DNA from: an uncultured Xanthobacteraceae bacterium
GTDB taxonomy: Bacteria > Pseudomonadota > Alphaproteobacteria > Rhizobiales > Xanthobacteraceae
Assembly: GCA_955652925.1 (NCBI GenBank)
Contig: CATPCO010000812.1
Coordinates: 1-8,402 of the forward strand
Length of the DNA stretch: 8,402 nucleotides
Direction: 5' to 3'
Of this stretch, positions 1 to 7,010 are shown piece by piece. The notes beneath the pieces are model-generated. The model did not search any database. It saw only the letters and a program-made list of their open reading frames with translations, and was not told the origin of the DNA. Each line of letters opens with the position of its first letter. The first letter of the stretch is position 1. Both the position numbers and the translations under genes were made by a program.

Positions 1-1
1 C

Positions 2-2539
2 GTCTCGTGGGATACGGCGATCAACGAGATCGGCGACAAGCTCATAGCCATTCGCGAGAAGTCGGGGCCGGATTCCGTGTATTGGCTCGGCTCCGCGAAA
101 TTCACCAACGAAGGCGCCTATCTCTTCCGCAAGCTCGGCGCGTTCTGGGGGACCAACAATACCGACCACCAGGCGCGTATCTGCCATTCGACCACCGTCA
201 CCGGCGTAGCCAACACCTGGGGCTACGGCGCGATGACCAACAGCTACAACGATATCCGCAACGCGAAGACGTTAGTGATCCTGGGCGGCAATCCGGCGGA
301 AGCACATCCCGTTTCGTTGCAGCATCTGCTTGAAGGCAAGGAGCTCAACAAGGCCAATTTCATTGTCATTGATCCGCGCATGACACGCACGGCAGCGCAT
401 GCCACGGAATACGTGCGCATGCGTCCGGGCACCGATATCCCGGTGATCTACGGGATGCTCTGGCACATCTTCAAGAATGGATGGGAGGACAAGGAATTCA
501 TTGCGCAGCGCGTCTATGGCATGGATGACGTCCGCAAAGAGATCGAGAAGTGGACGCCGGAGGAAGTCGAGCGCGTGAGCGGAGTTCCCGGCGAGCAGCT
601 CAAGCGCGTCGCCGAAAAATTCGCAAAGGAAAAGCCCTCGACCCTGATCTGGGCCATGGGACAGACCCAGTTCACCGTCGGCACGGCCAACGTCCGCGCG
701 AGCTGCATCGCGTTGCTTGCGACCGGCAATGTTGGCGGGCCTGGCAAGGGCGCCAATATCTTCCGCGGGCACGACAACGTGCAGGGCGCGACCGATGTCG
801 GGCTCGATATCGTGACGCTGCCCTTCTACTACGGCCTGCTCGAAGGCGCTTGGCGCCATTGGGGCCGCGTCTGGGAGGTCGATTACGACTGGCTCCAATC
901 GCGATTCGATTCCAAAAAGATCATGGAGACTCCGGGGATACCGCTGACCCGCTGGTTCGACGCGGTTCTGCTGCCGAAGGAACAGGTCGATCAGAAAGAC
1001 AATGTTCGGGCCATGTTCGTGCAGGGACATGCCAGCAACAGCATCACGCGCATTCCCGAATCGGTCAAAGGCTTGCAGAAGCTCGATCTGCTTGTCATCG
1101 CCGATCCTCACCCCACGACCTGGGCGTCGCTGGCGGTAAATGGGGGGCGCCGCGACGACACCTACCTTTTGCCGGCGTGCAGTCAGTTCGAGGCCACCGG
1201 CTCGCGTGTCGCCTCGAACCGCTCGCTGCAATGGGGCGAGCAAATCGTTGCACCCATTTTCGAGTCCAAGGACGATCTCGAAATCATCTATCGCGTCGCC
1301 GAGAAGCTCGGCTTTGCCGACCAGATGTTCAAGAAAATCAAGGTCGAGAACAAGCATCCCATTGCGGAAGATGTGCTGCGCGAAATGAATCGCGGCAGCT
1401 GGTCCACCGGCTACTGTGGCCAGTCGCCCGACCGGCTCAAGCTCCATATGGCCAACCAGAAAGACTTCGACCTGGTGACGCTTCGGGCCAACTCGGGTCC
1501 GTGCACGGGCGACTATTACGGCCTGCCTTGGCCGTGCTGGGGCAAGCCCGAATTCAAGCACCCCGGCACGCCGCTCCTGTACAATACAAACCTTCCCGTG
1601 AAGGACGGCGGCGGCACCTTCCGCGCGCGTTTTGGGATCGAACGCGTCGTCAAGTCCAAGGTGATCGAAAACGGCCAGGAGGTGGAGAAAGAGGAGAAAC
1701 ACAATCTTCTAGCCGAAGGATCCTATTCCAAGGACTCCGAAATCAAGGATGGTTATCCCGAATTCACCCTCGCGCTGCTGAAGAAGTTTCAGTGGGACAC
1801 CGACCTCACGCCGGAGGAAATGGAGATCATTCAAAAGGTCAATCCGGCCAATCCCGACTCGGTGTCCTGGTCGCTTGATCTCTCCGGCGGCATTCAGCGC
1901 GTCGCCATCACCCACGGATGCATTCCCTACGGCAATGGCAAGGCGCGGGCCAATGCGTTCGGTCTACCCGACCCCATCCCGGTTCATCGCGAGCCGATCT
2001 ACACGCCGCGGGTCGATCTCGTGTCGAAATATCCGACCTTGCCCGACGCCAAGCAGTTCCGGTTGCCGAATATCGGCTTCTCGGTGCAGAAGGCGGCGGT
2101 GGACAAGGGCATCGCCAAGGAGTTCCCCCTCATCCTGAGCTCGGGGCGTCTGGTCGAATATGAGGGCGGCGGCGAGGAGACGCGCTCCAACAAATGGCTC
2201 GCCGAGCTCCAGCAGGACATGTTCATTGAGATCAACCCGGGCGATGCCGCCGACCGCGGCATCAAGGACGGCGGCTGGGTCTGGGTCACCGGCGCCGAGA
2301 ACAGTGCCCGCGCAAAGATGAAGGCTCTGGTGACTGAGCGCGTGGGCAGGGGCGTGGCCTGGATGCCGTTCCATTTCGGCGGCTGGTTCATGGGCGCGGA
2401 CCTGCGCGACAAATATCCAAAGGGCGCAGACCCGATTGTGCTCGGCGAAAGCGCCAACACCATCACGACCTACGGCTATGACCCGGCGACCGGAATGCAG
2501 GAGGCGAAGGCCACACTCTGTCAGATCAGGGCGGCATAG
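2..2539 (+). CDS. fdhA: Formate dehydrogenase catalytic (alpha) subunit, Cys-type, 5'-truncated by window edge
   Basis: This subunit oxidises formate to CO2 at a bis-MGD Mo/W centre and passes electrons to the Fe-S subunit encoded next. The frame is open from base 2 and gives 845 residues before TAG. The fragment opens with VSWDTAINEI, which I align from memory with the ISWEEAF region of E. coli FdnG, so roughly 120 N-terminal residues are missing, including any Tat signal and the N-terminal [4Fe-4S] cysteines. The metal ligand is in HQARICHSTTV: Cys61 (codon TGC, 182-184) stands where FdnG has selenocysteine, followed by the conserved His. Other family marks are GAMTN, GGNPAEAHPV, DPRMTRTA and GHDNVQGATDVG (from residue 256). 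The C-terminal molybdopterin-dinucleotide-binding domain starts near base 2120 (FPLILSSGRL) and includes ESANTITTYGYDP. Export to the periplasm is expected from the family but cannot be seen here. fdhB follows 11 nt after the stop. The gene symbol is by homology; fdnG/fdoG-like naming is also possible. Confidence 0.95.
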   Translation, partial: VSWDTAINEIGDKLIAIREKSGPDSVYWLGSAKFTNEGAYLFRKLGAFWGTNNTDHQARICHSTTVTGVANTWGYGAMTNSYNDIRNAKTLVILGGNPAEAHPVSLQHLLEGKELNKANFIVIDPRMTRTAAHATEYVRMRPGTDIPVIYGMLWHIFKNGWEDKEFIAQRVYGMDDVRKEIEKWTPEEVERVSGVPGEQLKRVAEKFAKEKPSTLIWAMGQTQFTVGTANVRASCIALLATGNVGGPGKGANIFRGHDNVQGATDVGLDIVTLPFYYGLLEGAWRHWGRVWEVDYDWLQSRFDSKKIMETPGIPLTRWFDAVLLPKEQVDQKDNVRAMFVQGHASNSITRIPESVKGLQKLDLLVIADPHPTTWASLAVNGGRRDDTYLLPACSQFEATGSRVASNRSLQWGEQIVAPIFESKDDLEIIYRVAEKLGFADQMFKKIKVENKHPIAEDVLREMNRGSWSTGYCGQSPDRLKLHMANQKDFDLVTLRANSGPCTGDYYGLPWPCWGKPEFKHPGTPLLYNTNLPVKDGGGTFRARFGIERVVKSKVIENGQEVEKEEKHNLLAEGSYSKDSEIKDGYPEFTLALLKKFQWDTDLTPEEMEIIQKVNPANPDSVSWSLDLSGGIQRVAITHGCIPYGNGKARANAFGLPDPIPVHREPIYTPRVDLVSKYPTLPDAKQFRLPNIGFSVQKAAVDKGIAKEFPLILSSGRLVEYEGGGEETRSNKWLAELQQDMFIEINPGDAADRGIKDGGWVWVTGAENSARAKMKALVTERVGRGVAWMPFHFGGWFMGADLRDKYPKGADPIVLGESANTITTYGYDPATGMQEAKATLCQIRAA

Positions 2540-2550
2540 GGAGGCGAACC

Positions 2551-3147
2551 ATGGCTCGGATGAAATTCCTCTGCGACGCCGACCGCTGCATCGAGTGCAA
2601 TGCCTGCGTCACGGCCTGCAAGAACGAGAATGAAGTGCCCTGGGGCATGAACCGGCGGCGAGTCGTGACGATCAACGACGGCAAGCCGGGGGAGCGTTCA
2701 GTCTCCATGGCCTGCATGCATTGCACCGATGCGCCCTGTCAGGCGGTGTGTCCGGTGAACTGTCTCTACACCACCGCGGATGGAGTCGTGCTGCACTCGA
2801 AGGATCTGTGCATCGGATGCGGCTACTGCTTCTACGCCTGCCCGTTCGGTGCACCGCAATATCCCAAGGTCGGCAATTTCGGCTCCCGCGGCAAAATGGA
2901 CAAATGCACCTATTGCGCGGGGGGGCCGGAGCCGGACGGCTCGAAGGAGGAGTACGAGAAATATGGCGCCAATCGGCTGGCCGAGGGCAAGCTCCCGCTG
3001 TGCGCGGAGATGTGCTCGACCAAATCGCTCCTTGCGGGCGACGGCGACATCATCGCTCAGATCTACAAGGATCGAGTGAGCAAGCGCGGCTACGGCTCCG
3101 GCGCTTGGGGCTGGCAGACGGCTTATCGCGAGACCATCAAATCGTGA
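2551..3147 (+). CDS. fdhB: Formate dehydrogenase iron-sulfur (beta) subunit, four [4Fe-4S] clusters
   Basis: This is a 198-residue electron-transfer subunit that links the catalytic subunit to the cytochrome b. Four ferredoxin-type cysteine groups are visible: Cys13-x2-16-x2-19-x3-23; Cys55-x2-58-x4-63-x3-67; Cys87-x2-90-x2-93-x3-97; and Cys119-x2-122 with Cys151-x3-155 after a 28-residue insert. That gives 16 cysteines for four [4Fe-4S] clusters, the pattern of FdnH/FdhB proteins. There is no hydrophobic C-terminal helix, so unlike E. coli FdnH (about 290 residues with a membrane anchor) it should be held in place only by its partner subunits. It has no Tat signal of its own, so it probably exports with the alpha subunit. 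A strong Shine-Dalgarno GGGAGG (2539-2544) lies 6 nt before ATG and overlaps the last base of the fdhA stop, consistent with co-translation. Confidence 0.95.
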   Translation: MARMKFLCDADRCIECNACVTACKNENEVPWGMNRRRVVTINDGKPGERSVSMACMHCTDAPCQAVCPVNCLYTTADGVVLHSKDLCIGCGYCFYACPFGAPQYPKVGNFGSRGKMDKCTYCAGGPEPDGSKEEYEKYGANRLAEGKLPLCAEMCSTKSLLAGDGDIIAQIYKDRVSKRGYGSGAWGWQTAYRETIKS

Positions 3148-3170
3148 CGATTGCATTTGGGAGCTGCAAA

Positions 3171-4178
3171 ATGACGCGAGGAGTTGCGCAGATTCGCTTC
3201 ATCGCCGCCATGTTGGCCTTCGCGGTCATGTTGGTCCTTGCGGCTCCGGTGGGCGCTCAGCAGCCGGTGAACCCTACTGCAAGCTCGGTGAAGGAAGAGC
3301 AGCTCCTCCAGCAGCTCAAGCGGATCCAGGGCCGCGGAACCATTCCCGACACGAAGTCCTACGTGATCGAGCAGCCGGAAGGCCGGGACTGGCGCCATTT
3401 CCATGAGGTGACATTGCGCTGGATCGGCGCAGTTTCCATCATCGGCATGCTGGTCGTGCTGGTTGGCTTCTATCTGATCCGTGGCATGGTGCGGCTCGAA
3501 TCCGGGCGCTCGGGGCGCGTGCTGGTGCGCTTCAACGGCTTCGAGCGCTTGCTGCACTGGATGACGGCAAGCTGCTTCATTGTGCTTGCGATCTCCGGCC
3601 TCAACGTCACCTTCGGCAAGGAGTTGTTGCTGCCGTGGATGGGACCGGATGCATTCTCCACCTGGTCGCAATGGGCGAAATACGCGCACAATTACCTGAG
3701 CTTCCCATTCACGATGGGCGTGGTGCTCATCTTCCTCATGTGGCTGCCTGGTAATTTCCCCAACAAGATGGACGTGAAATGGCTCAAGGAGGGTGGCGGT
3801 ATCATCGGCCACAAGCATCCGCCTGCCTACCGTTTCAATGCCGGGCAGAAGATGGTGTATTGGCTCCAGGTGCTTGCCGGAGGCGCTCTTGCCGTGAGCG
3901 GCTATCTGCTCATGTTCCCGTTCTACGGCACCAACATCGCCGACATGCAGATCGCCGAGATCGTCCATGGTATTGTCGCAGTTCTTTTCGTCGCAATCAT
4001 GCTCGGGCACATTTATATCGGCACGATCGGCATGGAAGGCGCATTCGAGGCCATGTGGGACGGCACTGTCGATGCGAATTGGGCGAAGGAGCACCACAGC
4101 CTGTGGCTCGAGCAGGAAGAGAAGAGCGGCAGAGTCACTACGCCTCCGCCGCAAGGAGCCATGCAGGCCGCGGAATAA
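3171..4178 (+). CDS. fdhC: Formate dehydrogenase cytochrome b (gamma) subunit
   Basis: This is a 335-residue membrane subunit that takes electrons from FdhB through two b hemes to the quinone pool. ATG at 3171 is preceded by GGGAG (3159-3163) with 7-nt spacing. Residues 1-29 look like a cleavable signal peptide (hydrophobic core 10-25, then PVGA|QQ). A polar segment (30-80) follows, then membrane helices at about 84-103, 127-148, 173-193, 228-250 and 262-286. The last four match the four helices of E. coli FdnI, with shared NAGQKM and a KEHHSLW tail. The four expected heme-ligand histidines are present: His129 (LLHW), His173 (AHNYL), His266 (VHGIV) and His280 (GHIYIG). Compared with FdnI (about 217 residues) there is an N-terminal extension of about 110 residues carrying the signal peptide and one extra helix. 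It starts 23 nt after fdhB and ends 8 nt before a palindromic element. Confidence 0.95.
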   Translation: MTRGVAQIRFIAAMLAFAVMLVLAAPVGAQQPVNPTASSVKEEQLLQQLKRIQGRGTIPDTKSYVIEQPEGRDWRHFHEVTLRWIGAVSIIGMLVVLVGFYLIRGMVRLESGRSGRVLVRFNGFERLLHWMTASCFIVLAISGLNVTFGKELLLPWMGPDAFSTWSQWAKYAHNYLSFPFTMGVVLIFLMWLPGNFPNKMDVKWLKEGGGIIGHKHPPAYRFNAGQKMVYWLQVLAGGALAVSGYLLMFPFYGTNIADMQIAEIVHGIVAVLFVAIMLGHIYIGTIGMEGAFEAMWDGTVDANWAKEHHSLWLEQEEKSGRVTTPPPQGAMQAAE

Positions 4179-4186
4179 CCGTCGTG

Positions 4187-4348
4187 TCCCGGACGCGGCG
4201 CAGCGAGTCGCATACGACCGCCTATCCTGACTCCTGATCTCATCGGCGCGTCGCGGTGCGCCGCTGAGCCGGGACCGCCAAAGACTGTGACGATCCCGGG
4301 TCTGCAGCGCACCGTTCCGCTATGCGTCACGCTGCGCTGCGCCCGGGA
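4187..4348. repeat. 162-bp extragenic palindromic element (REP/MITE-like) between fdhC and mobB
   Basis: The element fills almost all of the 188-nt gap, starting 8 nt after the fdhC stop and ending 18 nt before the mobB start. Its ends form an ungapped inverted repeat, 4187-4214 against 4321-4348, with 23 of 28 positions complementary by hand alignment; the outermost 19 match at 17. Inside is a second inverted repeat, 4254-4274 against 4294-4314, with 18 of 21 complementary and a 19-nt loop. RNA from here could fold as a long stem capped by a second hairpin, which may stabilise the 3' end of the fdh message or reduce read-through into mobB. No run of T follows, so it is not a classic intrinsic terminator. 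TCCCGG...CCCGGGA ends resemble, from memory, dispersed repeats of Bradyrhizobium-type genomes. No clear target-site duplication was seen. Confidence 0.75.
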
Positions 4349-4366
4349 AACGGGCTATGATGCTCC

Positions 4367-4918
4367 ATGCGCATCATCGGTTTGGCCGGCTGGAGCGGGT
4401 CGGGAAAGACCACGCTGCTCACCAAAGTGATCCCGCGCATTGTCGCGCGCGGACTTACTGTCTCGACCATCAAGCACGCTCACCACAGCTTTGATCTCGA
4501 TCAGCCGGGCAAGGATTCGCACAGCCATCGCCTGGCAGGAGCAACCGAGGTCCTGGTGGGATCGGCCCGGCGCTGGGCCATTGTCCATGAGCTGCGCGGG
4601 GAAGCCGAGCCGGCGCTCACGGTTCTCCTGCGCAAGGCAAGCCCGGTCGATCTTGTCGTAGTGGAAGGCTACAAAGCCGAGCGCCACCCCAAGCTTGAAG
4701 TCTACCGCTCGTCCAATGGCAAGCCTCTGCTGCATCCCGAGGATCCTGCCATTGTCGCGATCGCTTCAGATGTGGCGCTGGCAAATGCGCGCGTGCCGGT
4801 CGTGGACTTGAACGACGTCGAGGGGGTGATCGAAATAGTCCTGCGCCATGCCGCGCCCGTCGAGTCCCTGGGCGCAACGATAGGCCCCGCCGGCCAGTTG
4901 GCGCGCAAATCGCGTTGA
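4367..4918 (+). CDS. mobB: Molybdopterin-guanine dinucleotide biosynthesis adaptor protein MobB
   Basis: This 183-residue P-loop GTP-binding protein assists MobA in making the guanine dinucleotide form of the molybdenum cofactor. The Walker A loop GWSGSGKT lies at residues 8-15. The MobB-type segment STIKHAHHSFDLD is at 33-45, followed by GKDSHSHRLAGA at 48-59. A Walker B-like strand VVVEGYK is at 97-103, followed by HPKLEVYR. Length is normal for the family (about 170-180). ATG 4367 is chosen because the P-loop strand starts directly after it; the ATGs at 4357 and 4360 are out of frame, and no strong Shine-Dalgarno is present (only CGGG, 12 nt upstream). Position after the fdh genes fits supply of bis-MGD to FdhA. 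No mobA, fdhD or fdhE is visible here. Translation or transcription may be modulated by the palindrome that ends 18 nt upstream. Confidence 0.92.
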   Translation: MRIIGLAGWSGSGKTTLLTKVIPRIVARGLTVSTIKHAHHSFDLDQPGKDSHSHRLAGATEVLVGSARRWAIVHELRGEAEPALTVLLRKASPVDLVVVEGYKAERHPKLEVYRSSNGKPLLHPEDPAIVAIASDVALANARVPVVDLNDVEGVIEIVLRHAAPVESLGATIGPAGQLARKSR

Positions 4919-4987
4919 CTGGGCCCATGCCGCTCAAAGTCGGGAGGCGGCCATGGATTCGCGATTCGAAGCTGCTAGGATAACGAC

Positions 4988-5224
4988 ATGACGAAGGAAC
5001 AGGTTAAAGAGATTCTCGATCGTGTGCTGACGTGGCCACCTGAACGCCAGGAAAATGCGGCACGCATGCTGAGCGAGATGGAAGCGCAGGACAGGAGCCC
5101 TTATCGCCTGAACGAAGAGCAGGTAAAAGAGATCGAGCGCAGGCGCATGGACTTCACTGCCGGCAGAGAAGGTTATGCAACCGATGAGGAGATGGCCGCG
5201 CTTTGGAAAAAGTGCGGCCTATGA
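4988..5224 (+). CDS. Antitoxin-like protein of a RelE/ParE-type addiction module
   Basis: This is a 78-residue, charged, probably mostly helical protein encoded directly before a RelE/ParE toxin and overlapping it by 4 nt (ATGA at 5221-5224). That position and size, and its likely stability as a small charged partner, support an antitoxin role. The layout (PPERQENAARMLSEME, then a basic ERRRMDF segment, then a C-terminal DEEMAALWKK helix) resembles the short addiction-module antitoxin families paired with ParE toxins; I could not confirm which family, and no obvious ribbon-helix-helix motif is seen. EQVKEI occurs twice, at residues 4-9 and 44-49, each with basic residues after it. Start ATG 4988 has AGGA (4977-4980) 7 nt upstream. 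The gene lies 69 nt after mobB and probably has its own promoter. Its role as a DNA-binding autorepressor is inferred. Confidence 0.75.
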   Translation: MTKEQVKEILDRVLTWPPERQENAARMLSEMEAQDRSPYRLNEEQVKEIERRRMDFTAGREGYATDEEMAALWKKCGL

Positions 5225-5514
5225 AGGTCCGATATCGACGGCGCGCACAGCTCGATATCGAAAACATTTATCAGTACATCGAAAAACAGAATCCGCGGGC
5301 CGCGACTGAGGTTGTCGCGCGCATCCGCTACGCAGCGGACCGCCTTGGAGTGTTGCCATACATAGGACATGTCGGCCGAGCTCGGGGAACCTACGAGTGG
5401 GTTGTTGTCGGACTGCCGTACATTATCGTATATGAAATCGATGAGGCAGCAGACGAAGTTGCAATCCTTGCCATCTTCCACGGCGCGCAGGACCGCAAGG
5501 ACGAGGCCCGATAA
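5221..5514 (+). CDS. RelE/ParE-family toxin
   Basis: This is a 97-residue protein of the RelE/ParE fold. Relatives either cleave ribosome-bound mRNA (RelE) or poison DNA gyrase (ParE); the sequence looks more ParE-like, but the target cannot be decided from it. Family landmarks are the N-terminal AQLDIENIYQYIEKQNP (residues 9-25), the GHVGRARGTYEWVV turn and strand (49-62), PYIIVYEID (66-74) and the final strand ILAIFHGAQD (82-91). ATG 5221 is preferred because it overlaps the upstream stop (ATGA) and directly precedes the first strand; an in-frame TTG at 5203 would add six residues and is less likely. The Shine-Dalgarno is weak (GGAAAAAG), so translation is probably coupled to the antitoxin. 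GC is about 55% over the first 240 bases by hand count, below the neighbouring fdh genes, suggesting acquisition by transfer. Length is complete for the family. Confidence 0.88.
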   Translation: MKVRYRRRAQLDIENIYQYIEKQNPRAATEVVARIRYAADRLGVLPYIGHVGRARGTYEWVVVGLPYIIVYEIDEAADEVAILAIFHGAQDRKDEAR

Positions 5515-5539
5515 GCGCTCCGTCTATCCAACCTCATTC

Positions 5540-5658
5540 CCGAGACCGAGTGCAGTGAGGGAACCGGCAACCCAGTAAACACGGCTGCTAATCAGATGGC
5601 ATGATGGTTACTTGAGATTGCGGGTTGCCTCGCAGCGCTCGACCCGACGGGGTCTCGG
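5540..5658. repeat. Nested imperfect inverted repeat in convergent intergenic gap
   Basis: The 197-bp gap between the toxin (+) and the MFS gene (-) contains no gene I can support. It does hold two nested 8-bp inverted repeats: an outer CCGAGACC (5540-5547) with GGTCTCGG (5651-5658), and an inner GGCAACCC (5566-5573) with GGGTTGCC (5622-5629). The inner stem can continue as AGTAA (5574-5578) with TTACT (5608-5612) across a 9-nt bulge. Lying between convergent genes, it could act as a two-way transcription stop, or be the worn remnant of a small mobile element. There is no T-run at either end. Confidence 0.35.
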
Positions 5659-5711
5659 TTGGCGCGGAAATCGCATTGACAGGTCCGCCCCGCAGTCTCG
5701 GTTCTTCCGGA

Positions 5712-6980
5712 TCAGCGGCTCGCAGTGGCCAACGTGAGCCGCTCGACGGGTTGCTCGCGGATGAACCAGTGGATCAGCGCCGCAAAAATCCCGAGCCCCA
5801 CCGAGATCCACCACATCATCTGATAATCGCCCTGGATGTCGTAGAGGCGCCCGGCTCCCCAGCCGCCGAGGAAGCTTCCGATCTGATGACTGAGAAACAC
5901 GATCCCCCAGAGCATGGACATGTGGGTCGGTCCGAACATGTAGCCCACCAGTCCGCTGGTCAGCGGAACGGTCCCAAGCCAAAGGAAGCCAAGCGAGCCG
6001 GCGAATAGCAGCACGGACGCCCCTGAGAGCGGCAGAGCAAGGAACAGCATGAAGGCGAGAGCACGCAATGCATAGAGCAGCGTCAGCATGTCCTTGCGCA
6101 GGTGATGCCCGCCGAGCCATCCCCAGAGCAGCGAGCCGAAAATATTGAACAGGCCGACAAAGCCGATAGCCCATCCACCCAGCTCGATCGGAGAGATTGG
6201 CCGGCCGAAGAACGACAGTCCGACCGAGTGATCAGAGATGTAGGAGGGAAGGTGTAGTCCGATGAATGTCACGTGGAAGCCGCAAACAAAGAAGCCGATC
6301 GTGAGCAGCCAGAAGCCTTGCGTGTGGAATGCCTCGCGCAGCGCATTCGTGCTGGTTTGCGGCAACGGTGCGCCGGCCGCTCTTGCAGGAGCGGGCCGCT
6401 TCTCGCGCAGCCCCAAGGCGAGTGGGATCATCGCCAGGGAGACCACAGCAAGCACGAACATGGTGGAATGCCAGTTGTCGAACGCACGTTGCAGGATTGA
6501 AGCAAGCGGCACAATCGCGAACTGGCCGAACGAGCCGCCCGCCGTTGCAACACCGAGCGCGGTCGAGCGCCAGGCAACCGGAGTCTGGCGTGCGATCGCC
6601 CCGAAAATAGGACCATAGCTCGCCGCGCCTATGCCGATGCCCGCGAGCGCGTTGCCGAGAATGAGCGGCATGCCTTGCGTCGCTGCTGCCATCATGAGCA
6701 TGCCGGCCACGTAAAGCGCGCTGCCGCCTGCGACAGTGCGTGCGGTGCCAAATCGATCGCCCAGATTGCCCGCGAATGGCGCGAACATGCCCATCAGCAA
6801 CAAGGAAAGGGCGTTGCTGAACGACCACAACTCGCGGCCGACGTTGAGATCGGCGGCAATCGGCTTCTGAAAAATCCCGAAGCTCTGACGGGCGCCGATT
6901 CCAATGGTCAGAATGGCGGCGCCGCAGATGACGGGGATCCAGAAGCTGTGTTGTTGCGACGTCGGATTCGTTTGTGACAA
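5712..6980 (-). CDS. Major facilitator superfamily transporter, 12 TM (monocarboxylate-porter-like)
   Basis: This is a 422-residue inner-membrane secondary transporter. Twelve hydrophobic segments can be picked out, in two halves joined by a cytoplasmic loop rich in Pro, Ala and Arg (near residues 195-215). The first helix carries GARQSFGIF (29-37), and the loop between helices 2 and 3 carries the MFS motif A in the form G71-N-L-G-D75-R76-F-G78. This type resembles the monocarboxylate/oxalate-formate (MCT/OFA-like) branch, so a small carboxylate is a reasonable guess, but the substrate is unknown. The start is TTG (complement of 6978-6980): an in-frame stop lies 30 nt upstream and no ATG or GTG occurs before the first helix. 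No Shine-Dalgarno is visible (pyrimidine-rich CCCTCCCCC before it). The gene follows maoC-like by 30 nt on the same strand, so translational coupling is likely. Confidence 0.9.
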   Translation of the reverse strand: MSQTNPTSQQHSFWIPVICGAAILTIGIGARQSFGIFQKPIAADLNVGRELWSFSNALSLLLMGMFAPFAGNLGDRFGTARTVAGGSALYVAGMLMMAAATQGMPLILGNALAGIGIGAASYGPIFGAIARQTPVAWRSTALGVATAGGSFGQFAIVPLASILQRAFDNWHSTMFVLAVVSLAMIPLALGLREKRPAPARAAGAPLPQTSTNALREAFHTQGFWLLTIGFFVCGFHVTFIGLHLPSYISDHSVGLSFFGRPISPIELGGWAIGFVGLFNIFGSLLWGWLGGHHLRKDMLTLLYALRALAFMLFLALPLSGASVLLFAGSLGFLWLGTVPLTSGLVGYMFGPTHMSMLWGIVFLSHQIGSFLGGWGAGRLYDIQGDYQMMWWISVGLGIFAALIHWFIREQPVERLTLATASR

Positions 6981-7010
6981 GGGGGAGGGCCCGTGTTTGA
7001 GTTTGGTTCT

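Noticed and set aside
272..1702. Long minus-strand open frame (476 codons) opposite fdhA
   Set aside because: It lies wholly inside a well-supported conserved gene; the translation is low-complexity-like, has no recognisable domain, and long antisense frames are expected in high-GC coding DNA.
550..1878. Second plus-strand open frame (442 codons) overlapping fdhA
   Set aside because: Arg/Ala/Gly/His-rich translation typical of a shifted frame in GC-rich DNA; fdhA is continuous in its own frame, so there is no frameshift to explain.
3208..3235. Twice-occurring CATGTTGG in fdhC
   Set aside because: It encodes the repetitive hydrophobic core of the signal peptide; ordinary coding coincidence.
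3123..4154. Minus-strand open frame (343 codons) opposite fdhC
   Set aside because: It is rich in His, Arg, Glu and Asp with no motif, and mirrors the codon structure of the membrane-protein gene on the other strand.
4179..4366. Intrinsic terminator after fdhC
   Set aside because: Strong stems are present, but neither is followed by a T-run, so I describe the region as a palindromic element instead.
4976..4981. TAGGAT as a -10 box for the toxin-antitoxin pair
   Set aside because: It overlaps the AGGA ribosome site and would place transcription start at the ATG with no supporting -35, so it is more simply the ribosome site.
5203..5220. TTG start six codons before the toxin ATG
   Set aside because: ATG at 5221 overlaps the antitoxin stop in the usual ATGA way and fits the family's N-terminus; the extra residues add nothing to the fold.
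5652..5703. Direct repeat GTCTCGGTT at 5652-5660 and 5695-5703
   Set aside because: Nine bases in two copies within GC-rich DNA is too little to claim a repeat or a target-site duplication.
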